Source: an uncultured Bacteroidota bacterium | Lineage (GTDB): Bacteria; Bacteroidota; Bacteroidia; Flavobacteriales; Flavobacteriaceae | Direction of reading: 5' to 3' | Assembly: GCA_902559035.1 (NCBI GenBank) | Contig: CACEGG010000012.1 | Coordinates: 1 to 38,328 of the forward strand | DNA length: 38,328 nt | Shown here: in pieces, positions 8,951 to 17,561 of the stretch | Numbering within the stretch: the stretch's first letter is position 1 | Layout of the letters: every line of letters starts with the position of its first letter | Translations under genes and position numbers: made by a program | The notes under the pieces: generated by a model | The model's input: the letters and a program-made list of their open reading frames with translations, nothing else | What the model was told of the DNA's origin: nothing | Databases searched by the model: none

Positions 8951-9718
8951 TTATAGTTTATTTTCTATAAACCACTTATAAACTGTATCATTAAACTTTT
9001 CAGGATATTCCATCATGGGTGCATGACCACATTTATCAAACCAAATAAGTTTTGAGTTGGGTAAAAGTTTGTTAAATTCTTTGGCTACATCAGGCGGAGT
9101 AACACCATCATTTTTCCCCCACACCAATGCAGTTGGAATATTCATTTTTGGCAGGTCTTTAGCCATATTATGTCTAATTGCACTTTTTGCAACAGCCAAA
9201 ATTTTTAAAACTTTTTTTCTGTCATTTACCGATTCAAAAACCTCATCTACAACTTCTTTTGTTGCAACTTCTGGTGAATAAAAGACATCTTGAGTTTTTT
9301 TCTTAATAAACTCATAGTCACCACGTCTTGGATAGGTATCTCCCATTGCATTTTCATATAGCCCAGAACTTCCAGTAAGAACAAGTGCTTTGGTTTGAGA
9401 AGGAAATAGTTTAGCATGAACTAAAGCAACGTGTCCACCTAAAGAATTTCCTACTAATATCACATTTTTTAAACCTAAAAAATTGATAAAATTATTGATG
9501 TATTTTGCGAAAAACTTAACATTAGTATCAAGAAGAGAGGAACTATATATAGGTAATTCCGGCATAAAAACTTGATAACCAAGGCTGGGAAATTTTTCTA
9601 AAAATTTTTTAAAATTACCTAATCCTCCCATTAAGCCATGTAATACAATTATAGGGTTTCCTTTACCACCAAAAGTGTAGTTAAAGCCATTGTCTTCAAC
9701 ATAATTTAAATTACTCAC
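8951..9718 (-). CDS. Alpha/beta-fold hydrolase
   Basis: A cytoplasmic alpha/beta hydrolase of unknown substrate, 255 residues, no signal peptide. The oxyanion-hole motif HGLMGGLGNF starts at residue 27. The nucleophile elbow GNSLGG gives Ser92, WGKNDGVTPP gives Asp204, and CGHAPM gives His232, so the catalytic triad is complete. A cap domain is likely between about 120 and 185 (YPRRGDYEF onward). It heads the engB transcript, and its promoter lies in the long intergenic region shared with mraZ. Esterase, thioesterase or haloalkane-dehalogenase-like activities are possible, and the sequence does not choose between them. Confidence 0.85.
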   Translation of the reverse strand: MSNLNYVEDNGFNYTFGGKGNPIIVLHGLMGGLGNFKKFLEKFPSLGYQVFMPELPIYSSSLLDTNVKFFAKYINNFINFLGLKNVILVGNSLGGHVALVHAKLFPSQTKALVLTGSSGLYENAMGDTYPRRGDYEFIKKKTQDVFYSPEVATKEVVDEVFESVNDRKKVLKILAVAKSAIRHNMAKDLPKMNIPTALVWGKNDGVTPPDVAKEFNKLLPNSKLIWFDKCGHAPMMEYPEKFNDTVYKWFIENKL

Positions 9719-9744
9719 CTTGTTATTAGATTTAGTTGTTGAAA

Positions 9745-9752
9745 CAAAGATA
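9745..9752 (-). promoter_or_regulatory. -7 element upstream of the hydrolase-engB unit
   Basis: On the minus strand this reads TATCTTTG, an exact TAnnTTTG match ending 26 bases before the hydrolase ATG. No TTG is seen at the -33 position. Confidence 0.4.
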
Positions 9753-9874
9753 GTTATTTAAAGCTATAAAATATTTAAGATTAACATTTTATTAACCCAC
9801 TTTTCAACACAATTAAAAGCCTGTAAAACAGATGTTTAAATATCAATTTGACAACACAGTCTAAAATTATCAAC

Positions 9875-9901
9875 AAAGTGGTAAAAAGTGGTAAAAAGTG
9901 G
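9875..9901 (+). promoter_or_regulatory. MraZ operator: three AAAGTGG direct repeats
   Basis: AAAGTGG occurs at 9875-9881, 9885-9891 and 9895-9901, an exact 10-base period with a TAA spacer, so all boxes lie on one face of the helix. MraZ proteins are known to bind short direct repeats in front of their own gene: TGGGN repeats in Escherichia coli, and AAAGTG-type repeats in Mollicutes. The boxes sit just before the mraZ -7 element and cover the -33 region, so bound MraZ should block RNA polymerase. The repeats are seen directly; that MraZ binds them is inferred. Confidence 0.85.
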
Positions 9902-9912
9902 TAAAATTTCAT

Positions 9913-9920
9913 TAAATTTG
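9913..9920 (+). promoter_or_regulatory. -7 element of the dcw operon promoter
   Basis: TAAATTTG matches TAnnTTTG exactly and ends 19 bases before the mraZ GTG start, almost the same spacing as the queA promoter (18 bases). The -33 position falls within the AAAGTGG repeats and has no TTG. Polymerase may recognise this promoter weakly and compete with MraZ. Confidence 0.6.
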
Positions 9921-9939
9921 AGATTAAACCAAAGATAAA

Positions 9940-10404
9940 GTGATAAGCTTAATAGGAACATACGAATGTAAGATTGATGTGAAAGGAAGGTTGATGCTCC
10001 CAGTGAATCTTAAAAAACAATTAGGTGATCATTTAAATGAAAGCTTTATTGTAAAAAGATCTGTTTTTCAAAACTGTCTTGAGCTTCATCCATTCTCTGA
10101 ATGGAAATTGACAATGAAAAAAATAAATAAGCTAAACAAGTTTGTTAAAAAAAACAATGATTTTATAAGAAGGTATAATGCAGGTGTCAGAATTATAGAT
10201 TTAGATAATAGTGGGCGACTATTAATCCCTAAAGATTTATCAAAATTATACTTTTCTAATAATGAAATAGTCCTAACCTCTGCAATTAATATTATTGAGA
10301 TTTGGGATAAGACTTTATATGAAAAAGTTATAAATGACCCAGAGTTGGATTTTGCAAATCTTTCTGAAAGTGTAATGGGAAATCAATCTGAAGATGTATC
10401 ATAA
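9940..10404 (+). CDS. mraZ: Transcriptional regulator MraZ
   Basis: MraZ is a DNA-binding protein that forms rings of SpoVT-AbrB domains and represses the dcw cluster. The start is GTG at 9940, giving MISLIGTYECKIDVKGRLML, the usual family N terminus; no ATG is available nearby. Two tandem domains each carry the DxxxR signature: D13 to R17 (DVKGR) and a second copy in DLDNSGRLLIP. Length (154) is normal. It is first in the operon, overlaps rsmH by 11 bases, and its upstream region carries three direct repeats of the kind MraZ binds. Autorepression is therefore likely. Confidence 0.95.
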   Translation: MISLIGTYECKIDVKGRLMLPVNLKKQLGDHLNESFIVKRSVFQNCLELHPFSEWKLTMKKINKLNKFVKKNNDFIRRYNAGVRIIDLDNSGRLLIPKDLSKLYFSNNEIVLTSAINIIEIWDKTLYEKVINDPELDFANLSESVMGNQSEDVS

Positions 10405-11287
10405 TCCTGTTATGCCCTCAGAATCAATTGATAGTTTAAATATAGTTAGAGATGGTGTGTATGTTGACTTGACATTTGGAGGAGGAGGTCACTCTAGATT
10501 AATATTAGAAAATTTAGGAAAAAATGGAAAATTAATAGCTTTTGATCAAGATAAAGATGCAATGAAAAATAATATTGATGACACAAGGTTTATGCTGATT
10601 AATCAGAATTTTAAATTTTTAAAACAAAATTTAAAATATAACTCTATTGAAAATGTAGATGGTGTTTTTGCTGATTTGGGTGTTTCTTCTCATCAATTTG
10701 ATAGTTCTCAAAGAGGATTTTCTATAAGATATGATTCAGAACTAGACATGAGAATGAACACTAATACGTTAGTGGATGCTAAAAAAATTTTAAATGAATA
10801 TTCAGAAGATCAATTGTCAAATATTTTCTTTCAATATTCTGATTTAAGAAATTCTAAACAAATCGCAAAGGCAATTATACACTATAGATCTGAAAAAACA
10901 ATTCTTAAAACAAGTCATTTAAATGAATTGCTAGAACCATTTCTTCCACAAGGATTTAAAAATAAAGTTTTAGCAAAAGTATATCAGGCTTTAAGAATAG
11001 AAGTTAATCAAGAAATGGAAGTTCTTAAAGAAGTTTTAAGCCAGCTTCCAGAACTTGTAAAAAAAGGAGGGGTAATCTCAATAATTACATATCACTCGGT
11101 TGAGGACAGATTAGTTAAAAGATTTATTCAAAATGGATGTTTTGAATCAGAACCAATAAAAAACAAATTTGGTGTTTCAAAAACACCTTTTAAAAAGGTG
11201 TTTAAATTTTTAACACCCAGTGAAGGTGAAATTAAAATTAATAACAGAGCGAGAAGTGCTAAGTTAAGATCAGCAGTTAGGTTATGA
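10394..11287 (+). CDS. rsmH: 16S rRNA (cytosine-1402-N4)-methyltransferase
   Basis: RsmH (MraW) adds the N4 methyl group of m4Cm1402 in the ribosomal decoding centre using SAM. The N terminus YHNPVMPSESI, the SAM-binding loop DLTFGGGGHS, GVFADLGVSSHQFD, RGFSIRYDSELDMRM and the late block ISIITYHSVEDRLVKRF are all family-specific. Length (297) is typical. It overlaps mraZ by 11 bases and ftsL by four, so translation is coupled along the operon. Confidence 0.96.
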   Translation: MYHNPVMPSESIDSLNIVRDGVYVDLTFGGGGHSRLILENLGKNGKLIAFDQDKDAMKNNIDDTRFMLINQNFKFLKQNLKYNSIENVDGVFADLGVSSHQFDSSQRGFSIRYDSELDMRMNTNTLVDAKKILNEYSEDQLSNIFFQYSDLRNSKQIAKAIIHYRSEKTILKTSHLNELLEPFLPQGFKNKVLAKVYQALRIEVNQEMEVLKEVLSQLPELVKKGGVISIITYHSVEDRLVKRFIQNGCFESEPIKNKFGVSKTPFKKVFKFLTPSEGEIKINNRARSAKLRSAVRL

Positions 11288-11592
11288 AAAATAAATTAAA
11301 AAAAATAATTCTTGGAAATTTTTTGATTGAAGAAGGATCTTTTACAAAATGGAAATATATAGTCTTTCTTTTTTCAATGTGTTTAATTATGATTTACTCT
11401 TCACACTCTATTGATAGTAAAATCATAAGGATCGGTGAGTTGAAAAATGAGACTTCAATTCTACAGAGCAATTTCATTGAAAGCAGAAAAGAAGTAATGA
11501 AATTAAAAATGGAATCTAATGTAATGACTGTAATGGCAAATAGAGGAATTAAGAGTTCAACAACTCCACCAAAAAAAATAATAATAGACTAA
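11284..11592 (+). CDS. ftsL: FtsL-like cell division protein
   Basis: A 102-residue bitopic membrane protein in the ftsL position between rsmH and ftsI. A cytoplasmic N terminus of about 25 residues is followed by one membrane segment (roughly 26-43, YIVFLFSMCLIMIYSS), then a helical, probably coiled-coil periplasmic part (about 50-85, IGELKNETSILQSNFIESR). FtsL works with FtsB and FtsQ to activate the FtsW-FtsI synthase at the septum. FtsL proteins are poorly conserved, so identification depends on size, topology and gene order. Stop and start of ftsI overlap by one base (TAATG). Confidence 0.8.
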   Translation: MKNKLKKIILGNFLIEEGSFTKWKYIVFLFSMCLIMIYSSHSIDSKIIRIGELKNETSILQSNFIESRKEVMKLKMESNVMTVMANRGIKSSTTPPKKIIID

Positions 11593-13547
11593 TGGAAACG
11601 AATCAAAAACAATTTTTATACAGACTTTATCTAGTTGCGAGTGTATTGATTGTTTTGGGATTGGGAATTGGTTACAAGATTTTTCACATTCAGTATATTG
11701 AAGGAGACAATTACAGACAGCTAGCAAAAAATAAAACAATACAAAACTTTACAATTACACCTGAAAGAGGTAATATATTTTCAGATGATGGAAGTTTATT
11801 AGCAGCTTCCTCAACAAGTTATGATATCTATTTTGACGCAGTAACCGTCTCTAATTCAAATTTTTTAAATTATTCAAGACCCCTTGCAAAAAACCTATCA
11901 TTTCTTTTTGAAAATGATGAAGAATTCTATTACAATAAGCTTAATTCAGCAAAGGAGAAAAATAAAAGATATTTTTTAATTCAGAGAAATATTTCAGTTG
12001 AAGAATTGAACAAAATTAAAAAAATGCCTCTTTTCAAATTAGGAGGTGTAAGAGGAGGATTAATAATTGAAAAAAAGAATTCAAGAGATTATCCTTTGAA
12101 TAAAATTGCAGAAAGAACTATTGGAAGAGAAAGAAAAATAAGTGACAACAAATTTAGTGGAGTAGGCCTTGAACATGCTTTTGGGAAAGAATTAAGAGGA
12201 AAAAATGGAATTCAATTAATGCAAAAAATTTCAAATGGCAAATGGAAGCCCATCTCCTCAACAAATAAAATTGAACCTGTCTCAGGTTCTGATATTGTTA
12301 CAACGATTAATGTTGGATTTCAAGATATTACTCATCATTCCTTATTAGAACAATTAGAAAGGTATGAAGCAGACCATGGTACAGCAGTAGTTATGGAAAC
12401 TGCAACTGGTGAAATTAAAGCAATATCTAATTTAGGTAGAACCTCAGAAGGTAAATATTATGAAAGGTTAAACTATGCTGTTGGGGAACATTTTGAACCA
12501 GGATCTACATTTAAGTTAATGTCAATTATAGCAGCATTAGAAGATGATAAAGTAGATATGAACACGGTAGTAGACACTGAAAATGGAGTACTATCTTTTT
12601 ATGGAGCGAAAGTAAGAGACTCTAAAAAAGGAGGTTATGGAAAAATTTCTTTAAATGAAGTATTCAAACTTTCTTCAAATACAGGAATTGTTAAAATAAT
12701 TAATGAAGCTTATAAAGAAGATCCCAAAAAATTTTCCAATAGACTTTACAATATGGGATTAAATAATAAACTTGGACTTTCTATTTTAGGAGAATCTAGC
12801 CCAAAAATTCCTCACCCAAACGATAGGGATTGGAGTGGTTTATCTCTACCATGGATGGTTTATGGATATGGTGTTTTGCTATCTCCATTACAAATTTTAA
12901 CCTTTTATAATGCAGTTGCTAACAATGGTGAAATGGTTAAGCCTATTTTTAGAAAGAAAAATACTTTGATTTCTAATAAAATAATATTAAACCCATCAAT
13001 TTGTTCTAAATCAACTCTTGACAATGTTAAACTAATGTTAGAAAATGTTGTAAACGAAGATGGTGGAACAGGGTCAAATATTAAATCTGATATTTATAAA
13101 ATTGCAGGCAAAACAGGAACTGGTCAAGTTGATTATACAACAGAAAACGTTCAGTATATATCAAGTTTTGTTGGTTACTTTCCTGCAGACAAGCCTAAAT
13201 ATTCTTGTATAGTCGTAATTCATAAACCAAATAAAAGTAAAGGATATTATGGGTCTACAGTTGCAGCCCCTGTCTTTAAAAAAATTGCTGATAAGATATA
13301 CTCATTAACTCCTGAGAAGGTTGAATTGGATAATTTAAGAATTGAAGATTTTGAGAAAATAAAATTAACTAATTCAATTAAGATTGATGGATCTAATTTT
13401 TCAATTATTAAAGGAAAAAACTTTAGAAATGTATTGCCAGCATTAGAAAATTTAGGTTTTGAGGTGATTTTCAAAGGAAATGGATCTCTGGTTAAGAATT
13501 ACAGAATTAATAAATCTCTAAATAAAATTGAAATTGAGTTGATATGA
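11592..13547 (+). CDS. ftsI: Septal peptidoglycan transpeptidase (class B PBP) with C-terminal PASTA domain
   Basis: FtsI (PBP3) crosslinks septal peptidoglycan in the periplasm. One N-terminal membrane anchor (about 10-30) is followed by the dimerisation domain beginning TPERGNIFSDDG. The transpeptidase domain has the three active-site motifs: S305-T-F-K308, S361-S-N363 and K507-T-G509. The last 55 or so residues (from about 595, SIIKGKNFRNVLPALENLGFEV region) resemble one PASTA domain. That domain type is best known from Gram-positive PBPs and kinases, and also occurs in Bacteroidota FtsI. Length (651) fits that arrangement. It overlaps murE by four bases. Confidence 0.95.
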   Translation: METNQKQFLYRLYLVASVLIVLGLGIGYKIFHIQYIEGDNYRQLAKNKTIQNFTITPERGNIFSDDGSLLAASSTSYDIYFDAVTVSNSNFLNYSRPLAKNLSFLFENDEEFYYNKLNSAKEKNKRYFLIQRNISVEELNKIKKMPLFKLGGVRGGLIIEKKNSRDYPLNKIAERTIGRERKISDNKFSGVGLEHAFGKELRGKNGIQLMQKISNGKWKPISSTNKIEPVSGSDIVTTINVGFQDITHHSLLEQLERYEADHGTAVVMETATGEIKAISNLGRTSEGKYYERLNYAVGEHFEPGSTFKLMSIIAALEDDKVDMNTVVDTENGVLSFYGAKVRDSKKGGYGKISLNEVFKLSSNTGIVKIINEAYKEDPKKFSNRLYNMGLNNKLGLSILGESSPKIPHPNDRDWSGLSLPWMVYGYGVLLSPLQILTFYNAVANNGEMVKPIFRKKNTLISNKIILNPSICSKSTLDNVKLMLENVVNEDGGTGSNIKSDIYKIAGKTGTGQVDYTTENVQYISSFVGYFPADKPKYSCIVVIHKPNKSKGYYGSTVAAPVFKKIADKIYSLTPEKVELDNLRIEDFEKIKLTNSIKIDGSNFSIIKGKNFRNVLPALENLGFEVIFKGNGSLVKNYRINKSLNKIEIELI

Positions 13548-15004
13548 GTTTATTAAAAGATCTTTTATATAAAGTAGAAATTCTATCGGTTTTAGGATCA
13601 ACTAGTGTTGGAGTGAACAAAATTGATTTTGACTCAAATAAAATTTCAAAAGGAGATTTATTTGTGGCAGTCAAGGGCTTTAAAAATGATGGACATCATT
13701 TTATTGGTTCAGCTGTTGAAAATGGTGCTTCAGTAATTGTATGCCAATTACTTCCAAAGATTGTAATTAAAGAAGTTACTTATGTTTTAGTTAGTGATTC
13801 AAGAAAAGCATTGGCTATGATTTCTTCAAATTTTTACAATGATCCATCTGGAAAACTAAAATTAGTTGGTGTTACTGGTACTAATGGAAAAACATCATGT
13901 ACAACTTTAATGTACCAACTTTTTAAAAAACTTGACAAAAAAGTTGGATTAATTTCAACTAACATCATTTTAATTAATGGAAAGAAAATTCAATCTAATC
14001 AAACTACACCTGATCCATTATTTTTAAATAATATTTTAAATCAGATGGTGGAATTGGGAGTTGAATATTGTTTCATGGAGGTATCTTCTCATGCAATTTC
14101 ACAAAATAGAATTTATGGTTTAAAATATGCAGCAGCAGCTTTTACAAATTTATCCCATGATCATCTAGATTATCATAAAACATTTAAAGCTTACAGAGAC
14201 GTAAAAAAGAAGTTTTTTGATTCGTTATCAAAATCAACCTTTTCTATTACAAATGCTGATGATAAAAATGGATCTTATATGATTCAAAATACAAAGAGTA
14301 AAACTTTTTCATATTCATTGAATTCTAATTCTGATTTTTCATTAAAAATCCTTGAGAAGGATTTTAATGGTATGAAAATTTTAATAAATAAAACTGAACT
14401 ATGGACTAAGCTTACAGGAAAATTTAATGCATACAATATTCTTTTAGTTTATGCAATTGCAAAAGGATTTAAAATTTCAAATGATTTTATTTTGGAAAAT
14501 TTGAGTCTTTTGAGTTCACCTGAGGGCAGATTTGAATTAGTAAATGATGTTAGCGATAAAATTGGAATTATAGATTATGCTCATAGCCCAGATTCTTTAA
14601 AAAATGTAATAACAACCATTAATGAAATAAAAAAATCTGACAAAATCTTAATAACCGTAGTTGGTTGTGGTGGTAATAGAGATAAATCTAAAAGACCATT
14701 AATGGGTAAAATTGCCAGTTCATTAAGTGATAAAGTGATTTTTACTTCTGATAATCCAAGACACGAAAATCCACTAGATATAATAAATCAAATGCGAGAT
14801 GGAGTTAACGATATTGATTTAAACAAAGTAGACTATGAAATAGACAGAGAAAAAGCGATACAAAAAGCTTGCTTAAAAGCTAGAATTAACGATGTAATTC
14901 TTGTAGCTGGAAAAGGACATGAAAAATATCAAGTTCATGGTGATCTTAAAACAGATTTCAATGATAAGGAAATATTAATTAAATCATTAAAAACTAAACC
15001 TTAA
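13544..15004 (+). CDS. murE: UDP-MurNAc-L-Ala-D-Glu:meso-diaminopimelate ligase
   Basis: MurE adds the third stem-peptide residue of peptidoglycan in the cytoplasm using ATP. The P-loop TGTNGKTS is at residues 111-118, followed by [16 protein letters not shown] and [10 protein letters not shown] of the central domain. The DNPR motif at 403-406 is the mark of enzymes that use meso-diaminopimelate rather than lysine, so the peptidoglycan is predicted to be the DAP type. Length (486) is normal. It starts within the ftsI stop and ends one base before mraY. Confidence 0.96.
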   Translation: MSLLKDLLYKVEILSVLGSTSVGVNKIDFDSNKISKGDLFVAVKGFKNDGHHFIGSAVENGASVIVCQLLPKIVIKEVTYVLVSDSRKALAMISSNFYNDPSGKLKLVGVTGTNGKTSCTTLMYQLFKKLDKKVGLISTNIILINGKKIQSNQTTPDPLFLNNILNQMVELGVEYCFMEVSSHAISQNRIYGLKYAAAAFTNLSHDHLDYHKTFKAYRDVKKKFFDSLSKSTFSITNADDKNGSYMIQNTKSKTFSYSLNSNSDFSLKILEKDFNGMKILINKTELWTKLTGKFNAYNILLVYAIAKGFKISNDFILENLSLLSSPEGRFELVNDVSDKIGIIDYAHSPDSLKNVITTINEIKKSDKILITVVGCGGNRDKSKRPLMGKIASSLSDKVIFTSDNPRHENPLDIINQMRDGVNDIDLNKVDYEIDREKAIQKACLKARINDVILVAGKGHEKYQVHGDLKTDFNDKEILIKSLKTKP

Positions 15005-15005
15005 A

Positions 15006-16220
15006 ATGTTATACTTTTTATTTGAATATTTAGAAAATCAATATCAATTAGCGGGAGCTAGTTTGTTCCAGTATATATCTTTTAGGTCTTCATTAGCTTT
15101 TATTTTTTCACTTTTCATCTCAATAAAATTTGGAAAGAGTATTATTTTATTTCTTAAAAATAAACAGATTGGGGAAACGGTTAGAGATTTAGGATTAGAC
15201 GGGCAAAAAGAAAAAAATGGAACCCCAACGATGGGTGGATTATTAATAATTTTTTCAACAATATTTCCTGTTTTATTGTTTTCAAATTTTTTAAATATAT
15301 ATATTCAACTTCTTCTTTTCACTACAATTTGGTTAGGACTAATCGGTTTTTTAGATGACTACATAAAAATTTTTAAAAAAAATAAAAAGGGATTAAAGGG
15401 CAAGTTCAAAATTATTGGACAAGTTGTATTGGGATTAGTTGTTGGATTGACTTTATATCTACATCCTGATGTGACATTGAAAAACCAAAACTTAAGTAAT
15501 CATGAAGGTTCGGAAATAGTTGTTGAAAATATTGAATATAAATCCACTAAAACTACAGTTCCATTTTTAAAGGATAACGAATTTGATTATTCATTTTTTT
15601 CAACAATAAATGGAGAACAAAATAGATCAATTAATATTATTGTCTTTATATTTTTTGTGATTTTAATAGTTACGTCTGTTTCAAATGGAGCTAATCTAAC
15701 AGATGGAATTGACGGCTTGGCAGCTGGATCATCAGTAATTATTACAATTACCTTGGGTGTTTTTGCTTGGGTATCAGGAAACATAATTTTCTCTAATTAC
15801 TTAGACATAATGTATATACCAAGAGTAGGTGAAGTAGTAATTTTTATTTCTGCTTTTATTGGAGGTTTAATAGGCTTTTTGTGGTATAATACATTTCCCG
15901 CTCAAATATTTATGGGAGATACAGGAAGTCTTACAATTGGGGGGATTATAGCTGTTTTAGCAATAATAGTTAGAAAAGAACTATTACTTCCATTGATATG
16001 TGGGGTTTTCTTGATAGAAACACTGTCAGTTATTATTCAAGTTGGGTTTTTTAAATACACAAAAAAAACAAAAGGACTTGGAGAACGAATTTTTTTGATG
16101 TCTCCTTTGCATCATCATTATCAAAAATCTGGCTTACATGAAAGTAAAATAGTTGTTAGATTTTGGATAATAGGAATCCTATTGGCAATACTGTCATTAA
16201 TAACTCTTAAGATTAGATAA
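15006..16220 (+). CDS. mraY: Phospho-N-acetylmuramoyl-pentapeptide transferase
   Basis: MraY transfers phospho-MurNAc-pentapeptide to undecaprenyl phosphate, forming lipid I in the inner membrane. It is a multi-pass protein with GTPTMGG (72-78), the DDY catalytic motif at D117-D118, [12 protein letters not shown] (230-241) and the LMSPLHHHY histidine motif near the C terminus. At 404 residues it is longer than the roughly 360 of E. coli, mainly because of a polar stretch of about 50 residues (around 155-207) before the NLTDGIDG helix. From memory, flavobacterial MraY proteins are usually this long. It directly abuts murD with no spacer. Confidence 0.96.
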   Translation: MLYFLFEYLENQYQLAGASLFQYISFRSSLAFIFSLFISIKFGKSIILFLKNKQIGETVRDLGLDGQKEKNGTPTMGGLLIIFSTIFPVLLFSNFLNIYIQLLLFTTIWLGLIGFLDDYIKIFKKNKKGLKGKFKIIGQVVLGLVVGLTLYLHPDVTLKNQNLSNHEGSEIVVENIEYKSTKTTVPFLKDNEFDYSFFSTINGEQNRSINIIVFIFFVILIVTSVSNGANLTDGIDGLAAGSSVIITITLGVFAWVSGNIIFSNYLDIMYIPRVGEVVIFISAFIGGLIGFLWYNTFPAQIFMGDTGSLTIGGIIAVLAIIVRKELLLPLICGVFLIETLSVIIQVGFFKYTKKTKGLGERIFLMSPLHHHYQKSGLHESKIVVRFWIIGILLAILSLITLKIR

Positions 16221-17561
16221 ATGAAATATAGAATAGTTATTATTGGTGGGGGTGAAAGTGGAGTAGGAGCTGCTTATTTGGCCAACAAAAAAGGATATGA
16301 AGTTTTTCTATCAGATTATAAAAAAATTGAAGAAAAGTATAGAAATATCCTTTTAGAAAATGAAATTGATTTTGAAGAGGGAGGTCATTCACTTGAAAAG
16401 TTCTACAAAGCAAATGAAATAATAAAGAGTCCTGGAATTTCAGAAGAGTCGGAATTAATTTCAAAAATTAAATTAAAAAAAATACCTATAGTTTCAGAAA
16501 TAGAATTTGCTTTTAGATTTACAAGTTCAATCATAATTAGTGTAACAGGTTCTAATGGTAAAACCACAACAAGCTCCTTAATTTATCACATTCTTAAAAA
16601 ATCAGGTTTAAATGTTGGTATAGCTGGAAATATTGGAAATAGTTTTTCATTTCTAATAGCAGAAAATGAATTTGATTACGTAGTTCTTGAACTGAGTAGT
16701 TTTCAGCTAGATAATATAAATCACTTTAATTCATTTATTTCTGTATTAACAAATATATCTCCAGATCATTTAGAGAGGTATGACTATAATTTTGAAAATT
16801 ATATTGATTCAAAGTTTAAAATAGTATCTAACCATACAAAGGAGAATTATTTTGTTTTTAATTCTGATGACAAAAAAATTAATTCTGAATTAAAGACTAG
16901 AAAAATTAATTCTACAAAAATTTCATTTTCAACAACTGATAACGAAAGTTTAAATAAAGGTTGTATAAAAAATCAAGCAATTAATATTAATATAAATAAT
17001 AATAATCTCATGATACCAATAGAAAATCTATCTCTTCAAGGCAATCATAATATTCAAAATAGTATGGCAGCTGCAACTGTAGCTAAAATTTTAAATATTA
17101 GTGATAACAATATAAGAGAATCGCTCGGGAATTTTAAATCAATTGAGCATAGACTTGAACATGTTTTAACAATTCAAAAAGTTAAATATGTTAATGATTC
17201 TAAAGCCACTAATGTAAATGCTGTCTATTATGCTTTGGATTCGATAAAGTCATCAACCGTATGGATAGTTGGCGGAGTGGATAAGGGAAATAATTATGAA
17301 GAACTATTGCCATTAGTTAGAGAAAAAGTTAAAGCTATTATTTGTATTGGAATTGACAACAGCAAAATAATCCAATCATTTAGTCCATTTGTTGAGAAAA
17401 TTATTGAATGCAGTAAAATGAGTGACGCTGTAAAAAATGCTTATAGAATGGCTGATCCTAAGGATACAGTCTTATTATCCCCTGCATGTTCAAGTTTTGA
17501 CTTGTATAAAAATTTTGAAGATAGAGGAACACAATTTAAAAACGCAGTAAGAAAACTATAA
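16221..17561 (+). CDS. murD: UDP-N-acetylmuramoylalanine--D-glutamate ligase
   Basis: MurD adds D-glutamate to UDP-MurNAc-L-Ala in the cytoplasm. The N-terminal Rossmann-like part begins IVIIGGGESGVGAA. The ATP loop VTGSNGKTTT is at residues 108-117, followed by LELSSFQLD, TNISPDHLERYD and, in the C-terminal domain, NDSKATNVNA and LLSPACSSFDLYKNFEDRG, all typical of MurD. Length (446) is normal. The stop overlaps the ftsW ATG by one base (TAATG). Confidence 0.96.
   Translation: MKYRIVIIGGGESGVGAAYLANKKGYEVFLSDYKKIEEKYRNILLENEIDFEEGGHSLEKFYKANEIIKSPGISEESELISKIKLKKIPIVSEIEFAFRFTSSIIISVTGSNGKTTTSSLIYHILKKSGLNVGIAGNIGNSFSFLIAENEFDYVVLELSSFQLDNINHFNSFISVLTNISPDHLERYDYNFENYIDSKFKIVSNHTKENYFVFNSDDKKINSELKTRKINSTKISFSTTDNESLNKGCIKNQAINININNNNLMIPIENLSLQGNHNIQNSMAAATVAKILNISDNNIRESLGNFKSIEHRLEHVLTIQKVKYVNDSKATNVNAVYYALDSIKSSTVWIVGGVDKGNNYEELLPLVREKVKAIICIGIDNSKIIQSFSPFVEKIIECSKMSDAVKNAYRMADPKDTVLLSPACSSFDLYKNFEDRGTQFKNAVRKL

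Larger units (their letters stand above)
9719..9939. other. Divergent intergenic control region of the dcw operon
   Basis: This 221-base, AT-rich stretch is the longest gene-free interval in the window. It holds the minus-strand promoter of the hydrolase-engB unit (9745-9752), a single inverted AAAGTGG box (9797-9803), three direct AAAGTGG repeats (9875-9901) and the mraZ -7 element (9913-9920). I see no small ORF or RNA gene in it. Confidence 0.8.

Noticed and set aside
9801-9876. TTTTCAACA (9801-9809) and TTATCAACA (9868-9876) as DnaA boxes of a replication origin
   Set aside because: Both differ from the TTATCCACA consensus at the same place, there are only two, and no dnaA, dnaN or skewed AT-rich origin features are nearby. 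TTATCAACA also runs into the MraZ repeats.
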